DNA of 64,000 nucleotides from CAZLLV01 sp964560325 (GTDB lineage: Bacteria > Acidobacteriota > Thermoanaerobaculia > Multivoradales > DATKCC01), in the NCBI GenBank assembly GCA_964560325.1, contig CAZLLV010000561.1:1-64000 (forward strand). Direction: 5' to 3'. This document shows, in pieces, positions 17,058 through 25,454 of this stretch. Every line of letters starts with the position of its first letter. Position 1 is the first letter of the stretch. A program made the translations under genes and the position numbers. Under the pieces are notes generated by a model. It saw only the letters and a list, made by a program, of their open reading frames with translations. It had not been told where the DNA came from and did not search any database.

Positions 17058-17080
17058 CGCCGCCGAAAACCGTGGCGGCG
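17058..17080 (+). terminator. Probable terminator hairpin after the sigma-factor operon
   Basis: CGCCGCC (17058-17064) and GGCGGCG (17074-17080) form a perfect 7-bp stem with a 9-nt loop, 36 nt after the bactofilin-like stop. There is no T-run. A CATACT -10-like box follows at 17096-17101, ahead of the next gene. Confidence 0.45.
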
Positions 17081-17140
17081 GTCCCTCCCATGCTGCATAC
17101 TGCGCTTCCTTCGTGAGCGTGGCCGAGGAGACGCGACGAC

Positions 17141-18916
17141 ATGACCTGGGAGATCGGAATCCTCCTCGCCCTCTTGGGCGTCGCGGTCGTGCTGTTCGCG
17201 ACCGAGAAGGTCTCGGTCGACGTGACGGCGCTCCTGCTGGTGCTCGCCCTGTTCGCGGCCGGCATCGTCGACGGCGACGCGATCACGCTCGGCTTCGCGA
17301 ACGACGTGCTGCTCTTCCTGGGCAGCCTGTTCGTCGTCACCGAGGGGCTCGGCCAGACCGGGGCGCTGGCGCGCCTCGAAAACCGCCTGGTGACCTTCAC
17401 CTCCGGCCGTCCCTGGCTGCTGATGGCGATGCTCCTGCCCGGGGTCGGCGTGATGTCGGCCTTCCTGAGCAACACGGCGACCGTCGGGGCGCTCCTGCCG
17501 CTCGTCATCGGCCTCGCGCGGCGGGCGAAGATGCCGGCGTCCCGCCTCCTGATGCCGGTCGCCTTCGCCTCGATCCTCGGCGGGACCTGCACCCTGATCG
17601 GCACCTCGACCAACATCGTCGTCTCGGGGCTGATGCCGCGCTACGGCCAGGAGCGGCTCGGCCTCTTCGAGCTGGCCCCGGTCGGGCTTCCGATCCTGGT
17701 GCTCGGCGTCGTCTACCTGCTCACGATCGGCCGCCGCCTCCTCCCCGAGCGCCGGGACGAGCCGCTCGAGCTCTACGGGATGCGCTCGTACCTGGGGGAG
17801 GTGGTGGTGCCGGCGGGCTCGCCCTGGGTCGGGCGGCCGTTCTCGGAGGTGGCGCGCAAGGAGGACCAGGAGCTCAACGTCCTCGGGCTGATCGAGGCGG
17901 GGGAGGAGGGCGAGGAGCGGGTGCTGCCGGTCGACCCGGCGCGGGTGTTGGCGGCGGGCGACACGCTGCTGGTCAACGCGCCCCAGGAGGCGCTGCTCCG
18001 TCTCAAGGGGCGCAAGGAGCTCGACCTCGCGGTCGACGAGCGCTGGGGCGAGCGCGAAGGGGTTCGGGTGCAGATCCACGAGATCGTGCTCGCGCCCGGC
18101 TCGCGCCTCGCCCGGCGCAGCCTGCGGGCGCTACGGCTGCGCAGCCGCTTCGGCGTCACCGTGCTCGCCATCTACCGCCGCAGCGGCGTGCGCCGGAGCC
18201 GCCTGCGCGACCTGGTGCTGCGTGACGGCGACGTGCTGCTGATCCAGGGCGCGATCGACGGGCTCGGCCCGCTCCTGCGGGACGGCGACGTGATCCTGCT
18301 CGACCAGTCGGAGGTGCGCCCGCCGGGGCCGCACGCGTGGGTGGCGTCGATCCTGTTCGTGGCGATGATCGTGGTCGGCGGCCTCGGCCTCGCCCCCTTC
18401 TTCGTCGTCGCCCTGGCGGCCGCGACCCTCATGGTCGTGACCGGCTGCCTGCGCACCGACCAGGCGTACCAGGCGGTCGAGTGGCGCCTGCTGATCATGG
18501 TCGGCGCGCTGATGACCCTCGCGACCGCGATGGAGACGACCGGCGCCGCGGCCTACCTGGCGAACCTGGTGATGGTGGTGGCGGACGGGTGGGGGCCGCA
18601 CGTGCTCCTCGCCGGCTTCTATCTCCTCACCCTCCTGCTGACGCAGCCGATGTCGAACCAGGCGTCCGCCCTCGTCGTCCTGCCGCTCGCCATCCGCACC
18701 GCCACCGAGCTCGGCCTCGAGCCGCGCGCCTTCGCGGTCACCGTCGCGCTCGCCGCCTCGAGCAGCTTCATCACCCCGCTCGAGCCGGCGAGCCTCCTGG
18801 TCTACGGCCCGGGGAGGTATCGCTTCCGGGACTTCTTCGTCGTCGGCCTGCCCCTCACGCTGATCGTCTTCGTCGTGACGATGCTCCTCGTCCCCCGCCT
18901 CTGGCCGCTGGGGTAG
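17141..18916 (+). CDS. SLC13-family permease with two TrkA-C (RCK) domains
   Basis: A 591-residue inner-membrane transporter. The two membrane halves (about residues 1-190 and 395-590) carry repeated motifs typical of the DASS/SLC13 family: NTATVGALLPLVIG and GTCTLIGTSTNIVVSG in the first, MSNQASALVVLPLA and SSSFITPLEPASLLVYGPG in the second. Between them, two regulatory TrkA-C-like domains (about 215-290 and 310-385) contain VVPAGSPWVGRPFSEV and VLAPGSRLARRSLRAL. Such proteins transport sulfate, dicarboxylates or similar anions with sodium; the substrate is open. GAGGAG precedes the ATG. Confidence 0.9.
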   Translation: MTWEIGILLALLGVAVVLFATEKVSVDVTALLLVLALFAAGIVDGDAITLGFANDVLLFLGSLFVVTEGLGQTGALARLENRLVTFTSGRPWLLMAMLLPGVGVMSAFLSNTATVGALLPLVIGLARRAKMPASRLLMPVAFASILGGTCTLIGTSTNIVVSGLMPRYGQERLGLFELAPVGLPILVLGVVYLLTIGRRLLPERRDEPLELYGMRSYLGEVVVPAGSPWVGRPFSEVARKEDQELNVLGLIEAGEEGEERVLPVDPARVLAAGDTLLVNAPQEALLRLKGRKELDLAVDERWGEREGVRVQIHEIVLAPGSRLARRSLRALRLRSRFGVTVLAIYRRSGVRRSRLRDLVLRDGDVLLIQGAIDGLGPLLRDGDVILLDQSEVRPPGPHAWVASILFVAMIVVGGLGLAPFFVVALAAATLMVVTGCLRTDQAYQAVEWRLLIMVGALMTLATAMETTGAAAYLANLVMVVADGWGPHVLLAGFYLLTLLLTQPMSNQASALVVLPLAIRTATELGLEPRAFAVTVALAASSSFITPLEPASLLVYGPGRYRFRDFFVVGLPLTLIVFVVTMLLVPRLWPLG

Positions 18917-18960
18917 GGGGTCCTCGAGGCGGATCTGCCGGCGGCCTCTCCGCGGTTTTA

Positions 18961-18976
18961 TGGTAAAGTGCCATTC
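18961..18976 (+). promoter_or_regulatory. Extended -10 promoter for a leaderless message
   Basis: TGG-TAAAGT (18961-18969) ends 7 nt before ATG 18977, with GCCATTC between them and no Shine-Dalgarno. The same arrangement precedes the two other genes that share this protein's C-terminal module. Confidence 0.55.
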
Positions 18977-20569
18977 ATGATGTGCACGAACCCGCCCGGA
19001 CGGACCGTCCGCCGAAAGCCTCTCCGCGATTTCCCCGTTCCCGTCGTATTCGTCCTCGTGGCGCTCCTGGCCGCGGCGCTTCCCGGCGTCACCGCCCACG
19101 CGCAGGAGATCGCGACCGCGCCTCTCGACCCGCAGGCCGACTACCCGGTCGGCGGGGTGCTCGCAGAGGTGCAAGGGGGCGGCTTCGTGGCCGCCTGGAG
19201 CCGGGGCATCCGATTGAGCTTCGGTGTCGACCAGGTGGCGCCGGGGGAGCCGGTGGCGGTCTGGATGTCCCCGGAGGGAGATCCGCTCTCGACCGTCCGG
19301 ACCCTCCGCGAGGACGGCGAGCCGCTGACGACGCCCGTGGCGCTCGGCTCGGTGCGGGCCGGGGAGGCACTGGTGGTCCTCACCGGGGGAACCGCCGGCG
19401 ATCCGCAGGTCGTCGCCCGGCGGGTCTCCCAGGACGGTTCTCTCGGGCCGGCGTGGACGATCGAGGCCTGCGCACAGGCCCAGAGCTTCGAGCTCGAGAG
19501 CAACGGACCGACCGGCTACTTCCTGCTCTGCGGCGGCCGGGTTCAGCGGCTCGCGAGCGACGGTCAGCCGGCGGGGGCCCCGATCGTTCTGGCGCCGCCG
19601 GAGCTCGGACCTGCCGACGCCCGGGGTGCGACGACGGCGGACGGGGATCTGTGGGTGGTCTGGGCGCAGGACAGCTTCGACGGCCGTGGTGCGTTCGTCC
19701 GCCGGCTCGGTCCGGGCGGCGCTGCCGAAACGCCGGTGAGCCTCGTCGCTCGCCTCGGAGCCGAGACCCTCGGCCCACCGCGGATCGACGTGGCGGCGCT
19801 TCCCGAAGGCGGTGCCGCCGTCGTCTGGGCCGGCGCGCAGGGTCTGTTGCACTTCCGGCTCGTGAATCGGGAGGGGACGTTCGACGTCGCCGAGACGCGC
19901 TTCCTCGGCCCGGTGGGGGACGGTCCGGCGAGCGCGCCGCGCGTGGTGGCGAGCCGGAACCAGGGGCTGCTGGCCTTCTCCTGGCGGGAGCCGGTCGGCG
20001 GCGGCTCGCACGCCGCCGCCGGGTACCTGCGCCTCGTGCCGGTCGCGACCAGTAGGCCGGGGAACGCGATCACGATCGATCACGGATTCGCCGCCTCACT
20101 GCTGTTCGACCCCCGAGACCGCCTGGCGGTCCTGGCTCTCGAGCCCCGGCTCCTCGACTTCAACACCTACCTGAGCCCACGGTTCGGCCTCACCCCGCTC
20201 GCGACGCTGATGCCGCCGCCGGGCGACGGCGTGGTCTCGGACGCCTTCCCCGGCTTCCGCTTCTGGGTCCGGATCGGCGGCGACGAGCCCGATCCCCGGA
20301 TCGGCACGCTCGAGCCCCTCTGCCAGCCGGAGACCGCCTGCTTCAGCGGCTCGTTGCCGGGGCGGAGCGAGGTCGAGGTGCGGATCGTCGGTCCCAAGCC
20401 GAACGGCTACCTGTGGCCGAACGTGGTCCGCTTCACGACCTCCCAGGTGGAGGTCTGGATCGAGCAGATCGCGACCGGCGAGCGGCGCTACTACCTGCTG
20501 GACGGCGTGGACCCCGGATCGAACGAGCTCGACGGTCTGTTCGACCGCTTCGGCTTCCTGCCGCGGTAG
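18977..20569 (+). CDS. Exported beta-rich protein with shared C-terminal module
   Basis: A protein of about 530 residues of unknown function. A basic start is followed by a signal peptide (VVFVLVALLAAALPGVTAHA, about residues 24-43). The body has repeated strands such as GGFVAAWSR, LWVVWAQDS, GAAVVWAG and LLAFSWREP at intervals of roughly 40-60 residues, suggesting a beta-propeller. The last 109 residues form a separate module with PETACFSG, GRSEVEVRIVGPKPNGYLW, VEVWI and GLFDRFGFLP, shared with genes ending at 33679 and 56122. The start at 18977 is preferred over GTG 18968 because of the leaderless promoter; ATG 18980 is also possible. Confidence 0.75.
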   Translation: MMCTNPPGRTVRRKPLRDFPVPVVFVLVALLAAALPGVTAHAQEIATAPLDPQADYPVGGVLAEVQGGGFVAAWSRGIRLSFGVDQVAPGEPVAVWMSPEGDPLSTVRTLREDGEPLTTPVALGSVRAGEALVVLTGGTAGDPQVVARRVSQDGSLGPAWTIEACAQAQSFELESNGPTGYFLLCGGRVQRLASDGQPAGAPIVLAPPELGPADARGATTADGDLWVVWAQDSFDGRGAFVRRLGPGGAAETPVSLVARLGAETLGPPRIDVAALPEGGAAVVWAGAQGLLHFRLVNREGTFDVAETRFLGPVGDGPASAPRVVASRNQGLLAFSWREPVGGGSHAAAGYLRLVPVATSRPGNAITIDHGFAASLLFDPRDRLAVLALEPRLLDFNTYLSPRFGLTPLATLMPPPGDGVVSDAFPGFRFWVRIGGDEPDPRIGTLEPLCQPETACFSGSLPGRSEVEVRIVGPKPNGYLWPNVVRFTTSQVEVWIEQIATGERRYYLLDGVDPGSNELDGLFDRFGFLPR

Positions 20570-20578
20570 TCGCCACCG

Positions 20579-21388
20579 CTATCCCGCGGGCGAGCGTGCC
20601 TCCAGCCAGGACTGCCAGATCGCGCCCTCCCGCTCGGCGACGGCGGGGGCGTCGTCGCCGAAAAGGTAGGCCGAAGCGGTCGTGTAGACGCCTTCACCCC
20701 AGGCGAAGGTACCGACGAGGGCGTAGCCGAGAGCGGGCCGGTCGAGCCGGATCAGGATCTCGTGGTGGTTCGGCTCGGCGCCCAGGTGCTCGACGGCGCC
20801 GACGAGCGCCGGCGCGCCGCCCGTCGTGGCGACCGAGTCGCCGGCCGCGACTCCCTCCAGACCGAGCGCGGCCACGAGGTCGCTCCAGGCGCGGCTCTCC
20901 GGTGCTTCGCCGCGGCCGGTGGCCCGGAAGGAGGAGCAGCGCCGGCCGGCGAAGTGGGCGAGGTAGAGCCGGAGGAGCCGGAAGAACGGCGGCCAGCCGC
21001 GCTCGAAGCTCTCGAGCTGATCGTCCCAGTCGTCGCCCTCGGCGAACAGGCTGTGGACCATGCGCACGACGCAGGTTCCGCCGCCGCGCGCCTCGACCAC
21101 GATCTCGGTCGCGACCGGCGGCGCTCCCGGCATCCAGTCGCGCTCCTCGTAGGCGAACCGGCGCGGCGGCTCCCAACCGGTGACCACGCCCTTCGACGTG
21201 CCCATCTCGGGGCCCAGGTCGAACGTCACCTCTCCGCCCTCGCGCTCGTCGATCTCGGTGGGCACGAACCACGCGCTGGTCCCCGGCCCGGTCGCGACCG
21301 CCTGCCAGACCTGTTCGGGAGTGCCGGGGACCTCCACCTCCATGGTGACCTTCCGCGTTCCGGCGGCTTCGTCCTTCTCGACGCTCAT
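20579..21388 (-). CDS. SRPBCC (AHSA1-like) domain protein
   Basis: A 269-residue protein. The N-terminal 150 residues match the SRPBCC/AHSA1 fold: VEVPGTPEQVWQAVATGPGTSAWF at about 18-41, GPEMGTSKGVVTGWEPPRRFAY, and a C-terminal helix with DDQLESFERGW. A further 110 residues (LVAALGLEGVAAGDSV onward) may be a second degenerate copy. Such proteins bind hydrophobic ligands and are often paired with ArsR-type repressors, but no such regulator is seen here. The ATG at 21388 has GAAGGAG upstream. A palindrome lies in the divergent promoter region. Confidence 0.82.
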   Translation of the reverse strand: MSVEKDEAAGTRKVTMEVEVPGTPEQVWQAVATGPGTSAWFVPTEIDEREGGEVTFDLGPEMGTSKGVVTGWEPPRRFAYEERDWMPGAPPVATEIVVEARGGGTCVVRMVHSLFAEGDDWDDQLESFERGWPPFFRLLRLYLAHFAGRRCSSFRATGRGEAPESRAWSDLVAALGLEGVAAGDSVATTGGAPALVGAVEHLGAEPNHHEILIRLDRPALGYALVGTFAWGEGVYTTASAYLFGDDAPAVAEREGAIWQSWLEARSPAG

Positions 21389-21453
21389 GAGGGCTCCTTC
21401 GACGTTCGGTTTCGGGGGTGTCGATGATCTCGGCGACGCGCAGAGGATCGTGC

Positions 21454-21477
21454 CATTGACAAGGTATGTTGTCAATG
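21454..21477. promoter_or_regulatory. Perfect 9-bp palindromic operator between divergent genes
   Basis: CATTGACAA and TTGTCAATG are exact inverted repeats separated by GGTATG. Each arm includes a TTGACA -35 hexamer, so one dimeric repressor could control both the SRPBCC gene (minus) and the permease (plus). On the minus strand a CACGAT box lies 17 nt from TTGACA. Confidence 0.7.
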
Positions 21478-21536
21478 CTTCTGCGCCGGTCGCGGCCGGT
21501 TGTAACCTCGCCCGTCCGACCGCCGTAGTACGAGCC

Positions 21537-23996
21537 ATGGACCTCGCCAGGAATCTCCGCTACGTGCTCCGCGGCCTGCGCCGCACCCCTTCGTTCACCG
21601 CCACCGCCGTAGTCACGTTGGCCGTCGGGATCGGTGCCGCGGCGGCGGTCTTCAGCGTCGTCCACGGTGTGCTGCTCCAGCCTCTGTCGTTCGACGAGCC
21701 GGACCGGCTGGTGGGGCTCTGGCACGAGGCGCCGGGGCTCGAGTTCGACCTGCTCAACCAGTCACCCGCGCTCCACTTCACCTATCTGGAGGAGAACCGG
21801 AGCTTCGACGGCGTCGGGATGTGGGACAACGATCGGGTGACGGTGACCGGGACCGCCGAGCCGGAAGTGGTGCCGGCGATGCGGGTGACCGACGGCACGC
21901 TGCCGCTCCTGGGGGTGCAGCCGGTGCTGGGGCGGCTCTTCACCGCCGAGGACGACTCGCCCGGCACCGGCCGGACGGTGATCCTGTCGAACGCCTTCTG
22001 GCGCGCCCGCTTCGGTGGAGACCGGGACGTCGTCGGCCGCAGCCTGACGGTCGACGGCGAGCCGCACGACGTGATCGGCGTCCTGCCTGCCGGCTTGCAG
22101 TTCCTCGACCACGACCCCGACCTCTACCTGCCGTTCCGCTTCGACCGGGCCGAGGTCTTCTTCGGGAACTTCAGCTTTCAGGGGGTGGCGCGGCTCCGCG
22201 ACGGGGTCACGATCGAGCAGGCGGACGCCGACGTGGCGCGCATGATCCCGCTCTCGCTGGAGCACTTTCCCCTGCCCGGCGGCTTCACCCGGGAGATGTT
22301 CGAGTCGGCCCGCATCGGCCCGAACCTTCGGCCGCTCGAGAAAGACGTGATCGGCGACGTCGGGCGCGTGCTCTGGGTGCTCTTCGGGACCGTCGGCATC
22401 GTGCTGATCGTCGCCTGCGCCAACGTCGCGAACCTGCTCCTGGTCCGCGCCGAGGGGCGCTACCAGCAGATCGCGGTCCGCTCCGCGCTGGGCGCCGACC
22501 GGAAGCGCCTCGCCTCCGAGATGCTGCTCGAAAGCCTGGTGCTCGGCATCGCGGGCGGTGCCGGCGGGCTGCTGCTCGCCGCCGGCGGCCTGCACCTCCT
22601 GCGCACGCTCGAGCCGGAGGGCCTGCCGCGGCTCGACGAGATCTCCCTCGACCCGGTCGTCCTGCTGTTCACGCTGGCGATCTCGGTGGTGGCGCCGATG
22701 CTCTTCGGTCTGCTGCCCGTGGCGCGGTTGAAGGTGGCGGACCTGATCACGGGCTTGAAGGAGGAGTCGCGGGGCGGAACGGTCGGCACCCGGGGCCGGC
22801 AGGCCCGGGACGTCCTGGTCGCGGCCCAGGTCGCCCTGGCGCTCGTCCTGATGGTCGGCTCCGGGCTCATGGTGCGGAGCTTTCTCGCCCTGCGGAGCGT
22901 CGAGCCCGGATTCACCGACCCCGCCCACGTGCAGACGCTGCGCGCGCCGGTGCCGACCGCCGAGGTCGAGGACCCGGCCGAGGTCGCCCGGCTCCACGAG
23001 CGCATCCTGGCCGAGCTCGCCCGCCTGCCCGGGGTCGAGTCGGCGAGCCTCGCCTCGTCGGCCACCATGGACGGCTGGGACTCGAACGATCCGGTCTTCG
23101 TCGAAGACTTCCCGCAGGCGGATGACACGCTGCCGCCGATCCGCCGCTTCAAGTGGATCGCGCCCGGCTACTTCCGGACCATGGGCAACCCGATCCTGGC
23201 CGGTCGCGATCTGACCTGGGACGACGTGCGCGAGCGCCGCGAGGTGGCGCTCGTCACCCGCGACCTCGCCGCCGAGTACTGGGGCGATCCGGAGGCGGCG
23301 GTCGGCCGGCGCATCCGCAACCAGCCGGGGACGGCCTGGAAGGAGATCGTCGGCGTGGTCGGTCAGATCCACGACGACGGGGTCGACCAGGCGGCGACGC
23401 CGACGGTCTACTGGCCGCTCGCCCAGGAGGACTTCTGGGAGGAGGGGGTGTTCGTGCCGCGCTCGGTCGCCTACGTGCTGCGCACCTCGAGGGCCGGTAC
23501 CACCAGCCTGCTCGACGAGGCGCGGGCGGCGGTCTGGTCGGTCAACCCGCGGCTGCCGCTGTCGGAGGTGTGGACCCTGGACGAGATCCTCGGCCGCTCG
23601 ATGGCCCGCACCTCGTTCACCCTCGTGATGCTTGCGATCGCCGCGATGACGGCACTGCTCCTGGGCGGCGTCGGGATCTACGGCGTGACCTCGTACGTGG
23701 TGGCGCAGCGCAGCCGCGAGATCGGCGTGCGCATGGCACTCGGCGCGCAGCGGGGCGACGTCTCGCGGCTGGTGCTCGGGCACGGGCTGCGGCTGGCGGT
23801 GGTGGGCACCGGGATCGGCCTGGTGGCGGCCTTCCTGCTCACCCGGCTGATGGCGGCGCTCCTGTTCGGCGTCGAGGCGCTCGATCCCGCGACCTACGGC
23901 GCGGCGGGCGTCGGCGCGGCCGTCCTGGCGCTCACCGCCAGCTGGTTACCGGCCCGGCGCGCGGCCCGGGTCGATCCGATCGAGACCCTCCACTGA
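21537..23996 (+). CDS. ADOP-type (MacB-like) ABC transporter permease
   Basis: An 819-residue protein with the layout of acidobacterial duplicated orphan permeases. An N-terminal helix (TAVVTLAVGIGAAAAVFSVV) precedes a MacB periplasmic domain, then three helices with FtsX features (VLWVLFGTVGIVLIVACANVANLLLVRAEGR) at about 280-410. A second copy has the helix VLVAAQVALALVLMVGSGLMVRS (about 425), a second periplasmic domain and final FtsX helices ending ARRAARVDPIETLH. No ATPase gene is adjacent, as usual for this group. It may act in export or mechanotransmission. The ATG follows the 21454 palindrome by 59 nt. Confidence 0.9.
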   Translation: MDLARNLRYVLRGLRRTPSFTATAVVTLAVGIGAAAAVFSVVHGVLLQPLSFDEPDRLVGLWHEAPGLEFDLLNQSPALHFTYLEENRSFDGVGMWDNDRVTVTGTAEPEVVPAMRVTDGTLPLLGVQPVLGRLFTAEDDSPGTGRTVILSNAFWRARFGGDRDVVGRSLTVDGEPHDVIGVLPAGLQFLDHDPDLYLPFRFDRAEVFFGNFSFQGVARLRDGVTIEQADADVARMIPLSLEHFPLPGGFTREMFESARIGPNLRPLEKDVIGDVGRVLWVLFGTVGIVLIVACANVANLLLVRAEGRYQQIAVRSALGADRKRLASEMLLESLVLGIAGGAGGLLLAAGGLHLLRTLEPEGLPRLDEISLDPVVLLFTLAISVVAPMLFGLLPVARLKVADLITGLKEESRGGTVGTRGRQARDVLVAAQVALALVLMVGSGLMVRSFLALRSVEPGFTDPAHVQTLRAPVPTAEVEDPAEVARLHERILAELARLPGVESASLASSATMDGWDSNDPVFVEDFPQADDTLPPIRRFKWIAPGYFRTMGNPILAGRDLTWDDVRERREVALVTRDLAAEYWGDPEAAVGRRIRNQPGTAWKEIVGVVGQIHDDGVDQAATPTVYWPLAQEDFWEEGVFVPRSVAYVLRTSRAGTTSLLDEARAAVWSVNPRLPLSEVWTLDEILGRSMARTSFTLVMLAIAAMTALLLGGVGIYGVTSYVVAQRSREIGVRMALGAQRGDVSRLVLGHGLRLAVVGTGIGLVAAFLLTRLMAALLFGVEALDPATYGAAGVGAAVLALTASWLPARRAARVDPIETLH

Positions 23997-24090
23997 CGGC
24001 GGCCCGTCCCATTTCCGGCGTCCATTCGCACCAGCGCATCGAGTCGACCCCTTCTCTTCGCACCGGAGCAGTCGACCTGAGGTCGCTACC

Positions 24091-25335
24091 ATGACGCCAT
24101 CGCCGTCCGCGGGTTCTCGCGGGGTCGAGCCCCGAGAGCCCCCGGTCCGCCTCGCCGGCCCCATGGCGTCGGTGGAGCAGTCGACCTTGCGGGAGATCCT
24201 GGAGGCGGCGATGGCGCCGGGGATCCTCTCCTTCGCCGTCGGCATGCCCGGCACCGACCTCTTCCCGTCCGAGGACATGGCCTGGGCGTCCGCCGAGGTC
24301 CTGCGCCGCGACGTCCGCGCCCTCCAGTACGGCGTGCCCTGCCCGGCGCTCGCGAAGCACGTCGTCGAGCTGATGCGTCTCCGCGGGGTCGAGACCCGGG
24401 AGGAGCGGATCTTCCTCACCGCCGGCTCGCAGCAAGCGATGGACCTTCTGACCCGTTTGCTCCTGGAGCCCGGCGGCTCGGTGGTGGTCGAGGACACGAT
24501 CTACGACGGCATTCAGATGGTGATCCGGCCGCTCGCGCCCCGGGTCCTGACGGTGCCCACCCGGCCCGAGAGCGGGATTGACCTCGACGCCCTCGAAACC
24601 CTGCTCGCCGACGGCGCCCGCCCGGCCTTCCTGTACGTCATCCCCGAGGGCCACAACCCGATGGGGGTGAGCCTGGCCCACGATCGCCGGGTGCGGCTGC
24701 TGGAGATCTGCCGCCGCTACGAGCTGCCGGTCCTGGAGGACGACGCCTACGGCCTGCTGCGCCTCGACGGCGAGGCGCAGCCGCCTTTGCGTGCCCTGGA
24801 CGGCGAGCGGGTCTTCTACCTCGGCTCGTTCTCGAAGATCCTGGCGCCGGCGCTCCGGGTCGGCTGGATCGTGCTGCCCGACGAGCAGCCGTTCCCACTC
24901 TCGGCCCTCAAGCACGGCACCGACCTGGACACCGCCACCTTCGCCCAGCGCGCGCTGTCCGCCTACCTGGATTCGGGGCGCCTACCGGTCCACCTGGAGG
25001 GTGTCAGGGCCGAGTACCGCCGCCGCCGAGACGCCATGCTCGGCGCCCTGGAGCGCCACATGCCGGACGGTGTCTCCTGGCAACGGCCGTCGGCGGGGAT
25101 CTTCGTCTGGCTCGAGCTGCCCACGGGGAGCGACGCCACCGAGCTCCTGCGGGAGGCGATCCACGACGCAAAGGTCGCCTTCTGCCCCGGCCGCGTCTTC
25201 GCCCCACGCGGCGGCCACCACCTCGACCCATGCTTGCGCCTCTCCTTCGCCGACGCCACTCCGGAGCAGATCGAGGACGGCATCGAGCGCCTGGCGCGGA
25301 TGATGCGCTCGTCACGCCGGGTGGCTACCGTCTGA
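24091..25335 (+). CDS. PLP-dependent aminotransferase (2-aminoadipate/MocR-type fold I)
   Basis: A 414-residue class I/II aminotransferase. Motifs include SFAVGMPG (about residue 47), YGVPCP (about 80), GSQQAMDLL cofactor loop (about 113), PEGHNPMGV (about 190), the DDAYG region (about 216) and the PLP lysine in SFSKILAPALRVGW (about 247-260), with the carboxylate-binding Arg in CLRLSF (about 383). It resembles LysN-like 2-aminoadipate transaminases and the aminotransferase half of MocR regulators, without a DNA-binding domain. The substrate is probably an aromatic or 2-aminoadipate-like amino acid. Read as a stand-alone gene. Confidence 0.88.
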   Translation: MTPSPSAGSRGVEPREPPVRLAGPMASVEQSTLREILEAAMAPGILSFAVGMPGTDLFPSEDMAWASAEVLRRDVRALQYGVPCPALAKHVVELMRLRGVETREERIFLTAGSQQAMDLLTRLLLEPGGSVVVEDTIYDGIQMVIRPLAPRVLTVPTRPESGIDLDALETLLADGARPAFLYVIPEGHNPMGVSLAHDRRVRLLEICRRYELPVLEDDAYGLLRLDGEAQPPLRALDGERVFYLGSFSKILAPALRVGWIVLPDEQPFPLSALKHGTDLDTATFAQRALSAYLDSGRLPVHLEGVRAEYRRRRDAMLGALERHMPDGVSWQRPSAGIFVWLELPTGSDATELLREAIHDAKVAFCPGRVFAPRGGHHLDPCLRLSFADATPEQIEDGIERLARMMRSSRRVATV

Positions 25336-25349
25336 GGCGAGCCGGGCCC

Positions 25350-25430
25350 GACGTTTCGCGGCTGGTGCTCGGGCACGGGCTGCGGCTGGCGGTAGTGGGG
25401 GCGGGCGGCCCAGCGATCCGATCGAGCCTC
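25350..25430 (+). pseudogene. Remnant of an ADOP-type permease 3' end
   Basis: Positions 25350-25399 match 23757-23806 of the upstream permease gene at 48 of 50 bases, in frame for SRLVLGHGLRLAVVG. A second block at about 25403-25430 matches the end of the same gene (GCGGCCC, CGATCCGATCGAG, CCTC), which encodes the DPIE-type terminus. About 160 bp of the parent between the blocks is missing. It looks like a decayed or recombined fragment of this permease or a paralogue. It is not expressed as a protein on its own. Confidence 0.75.
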
Positions 25431-25454
25431 GCCGATTTCGGGTACGCTCGTGGA

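Noticed and set aside
18131..20083. 650-codon minus-strand frame opposite SLC13 and the propeller-like gene
   Set aside because: Low-complexity His/Arg/Asp composition and no motif; both opposing genes are convincing.
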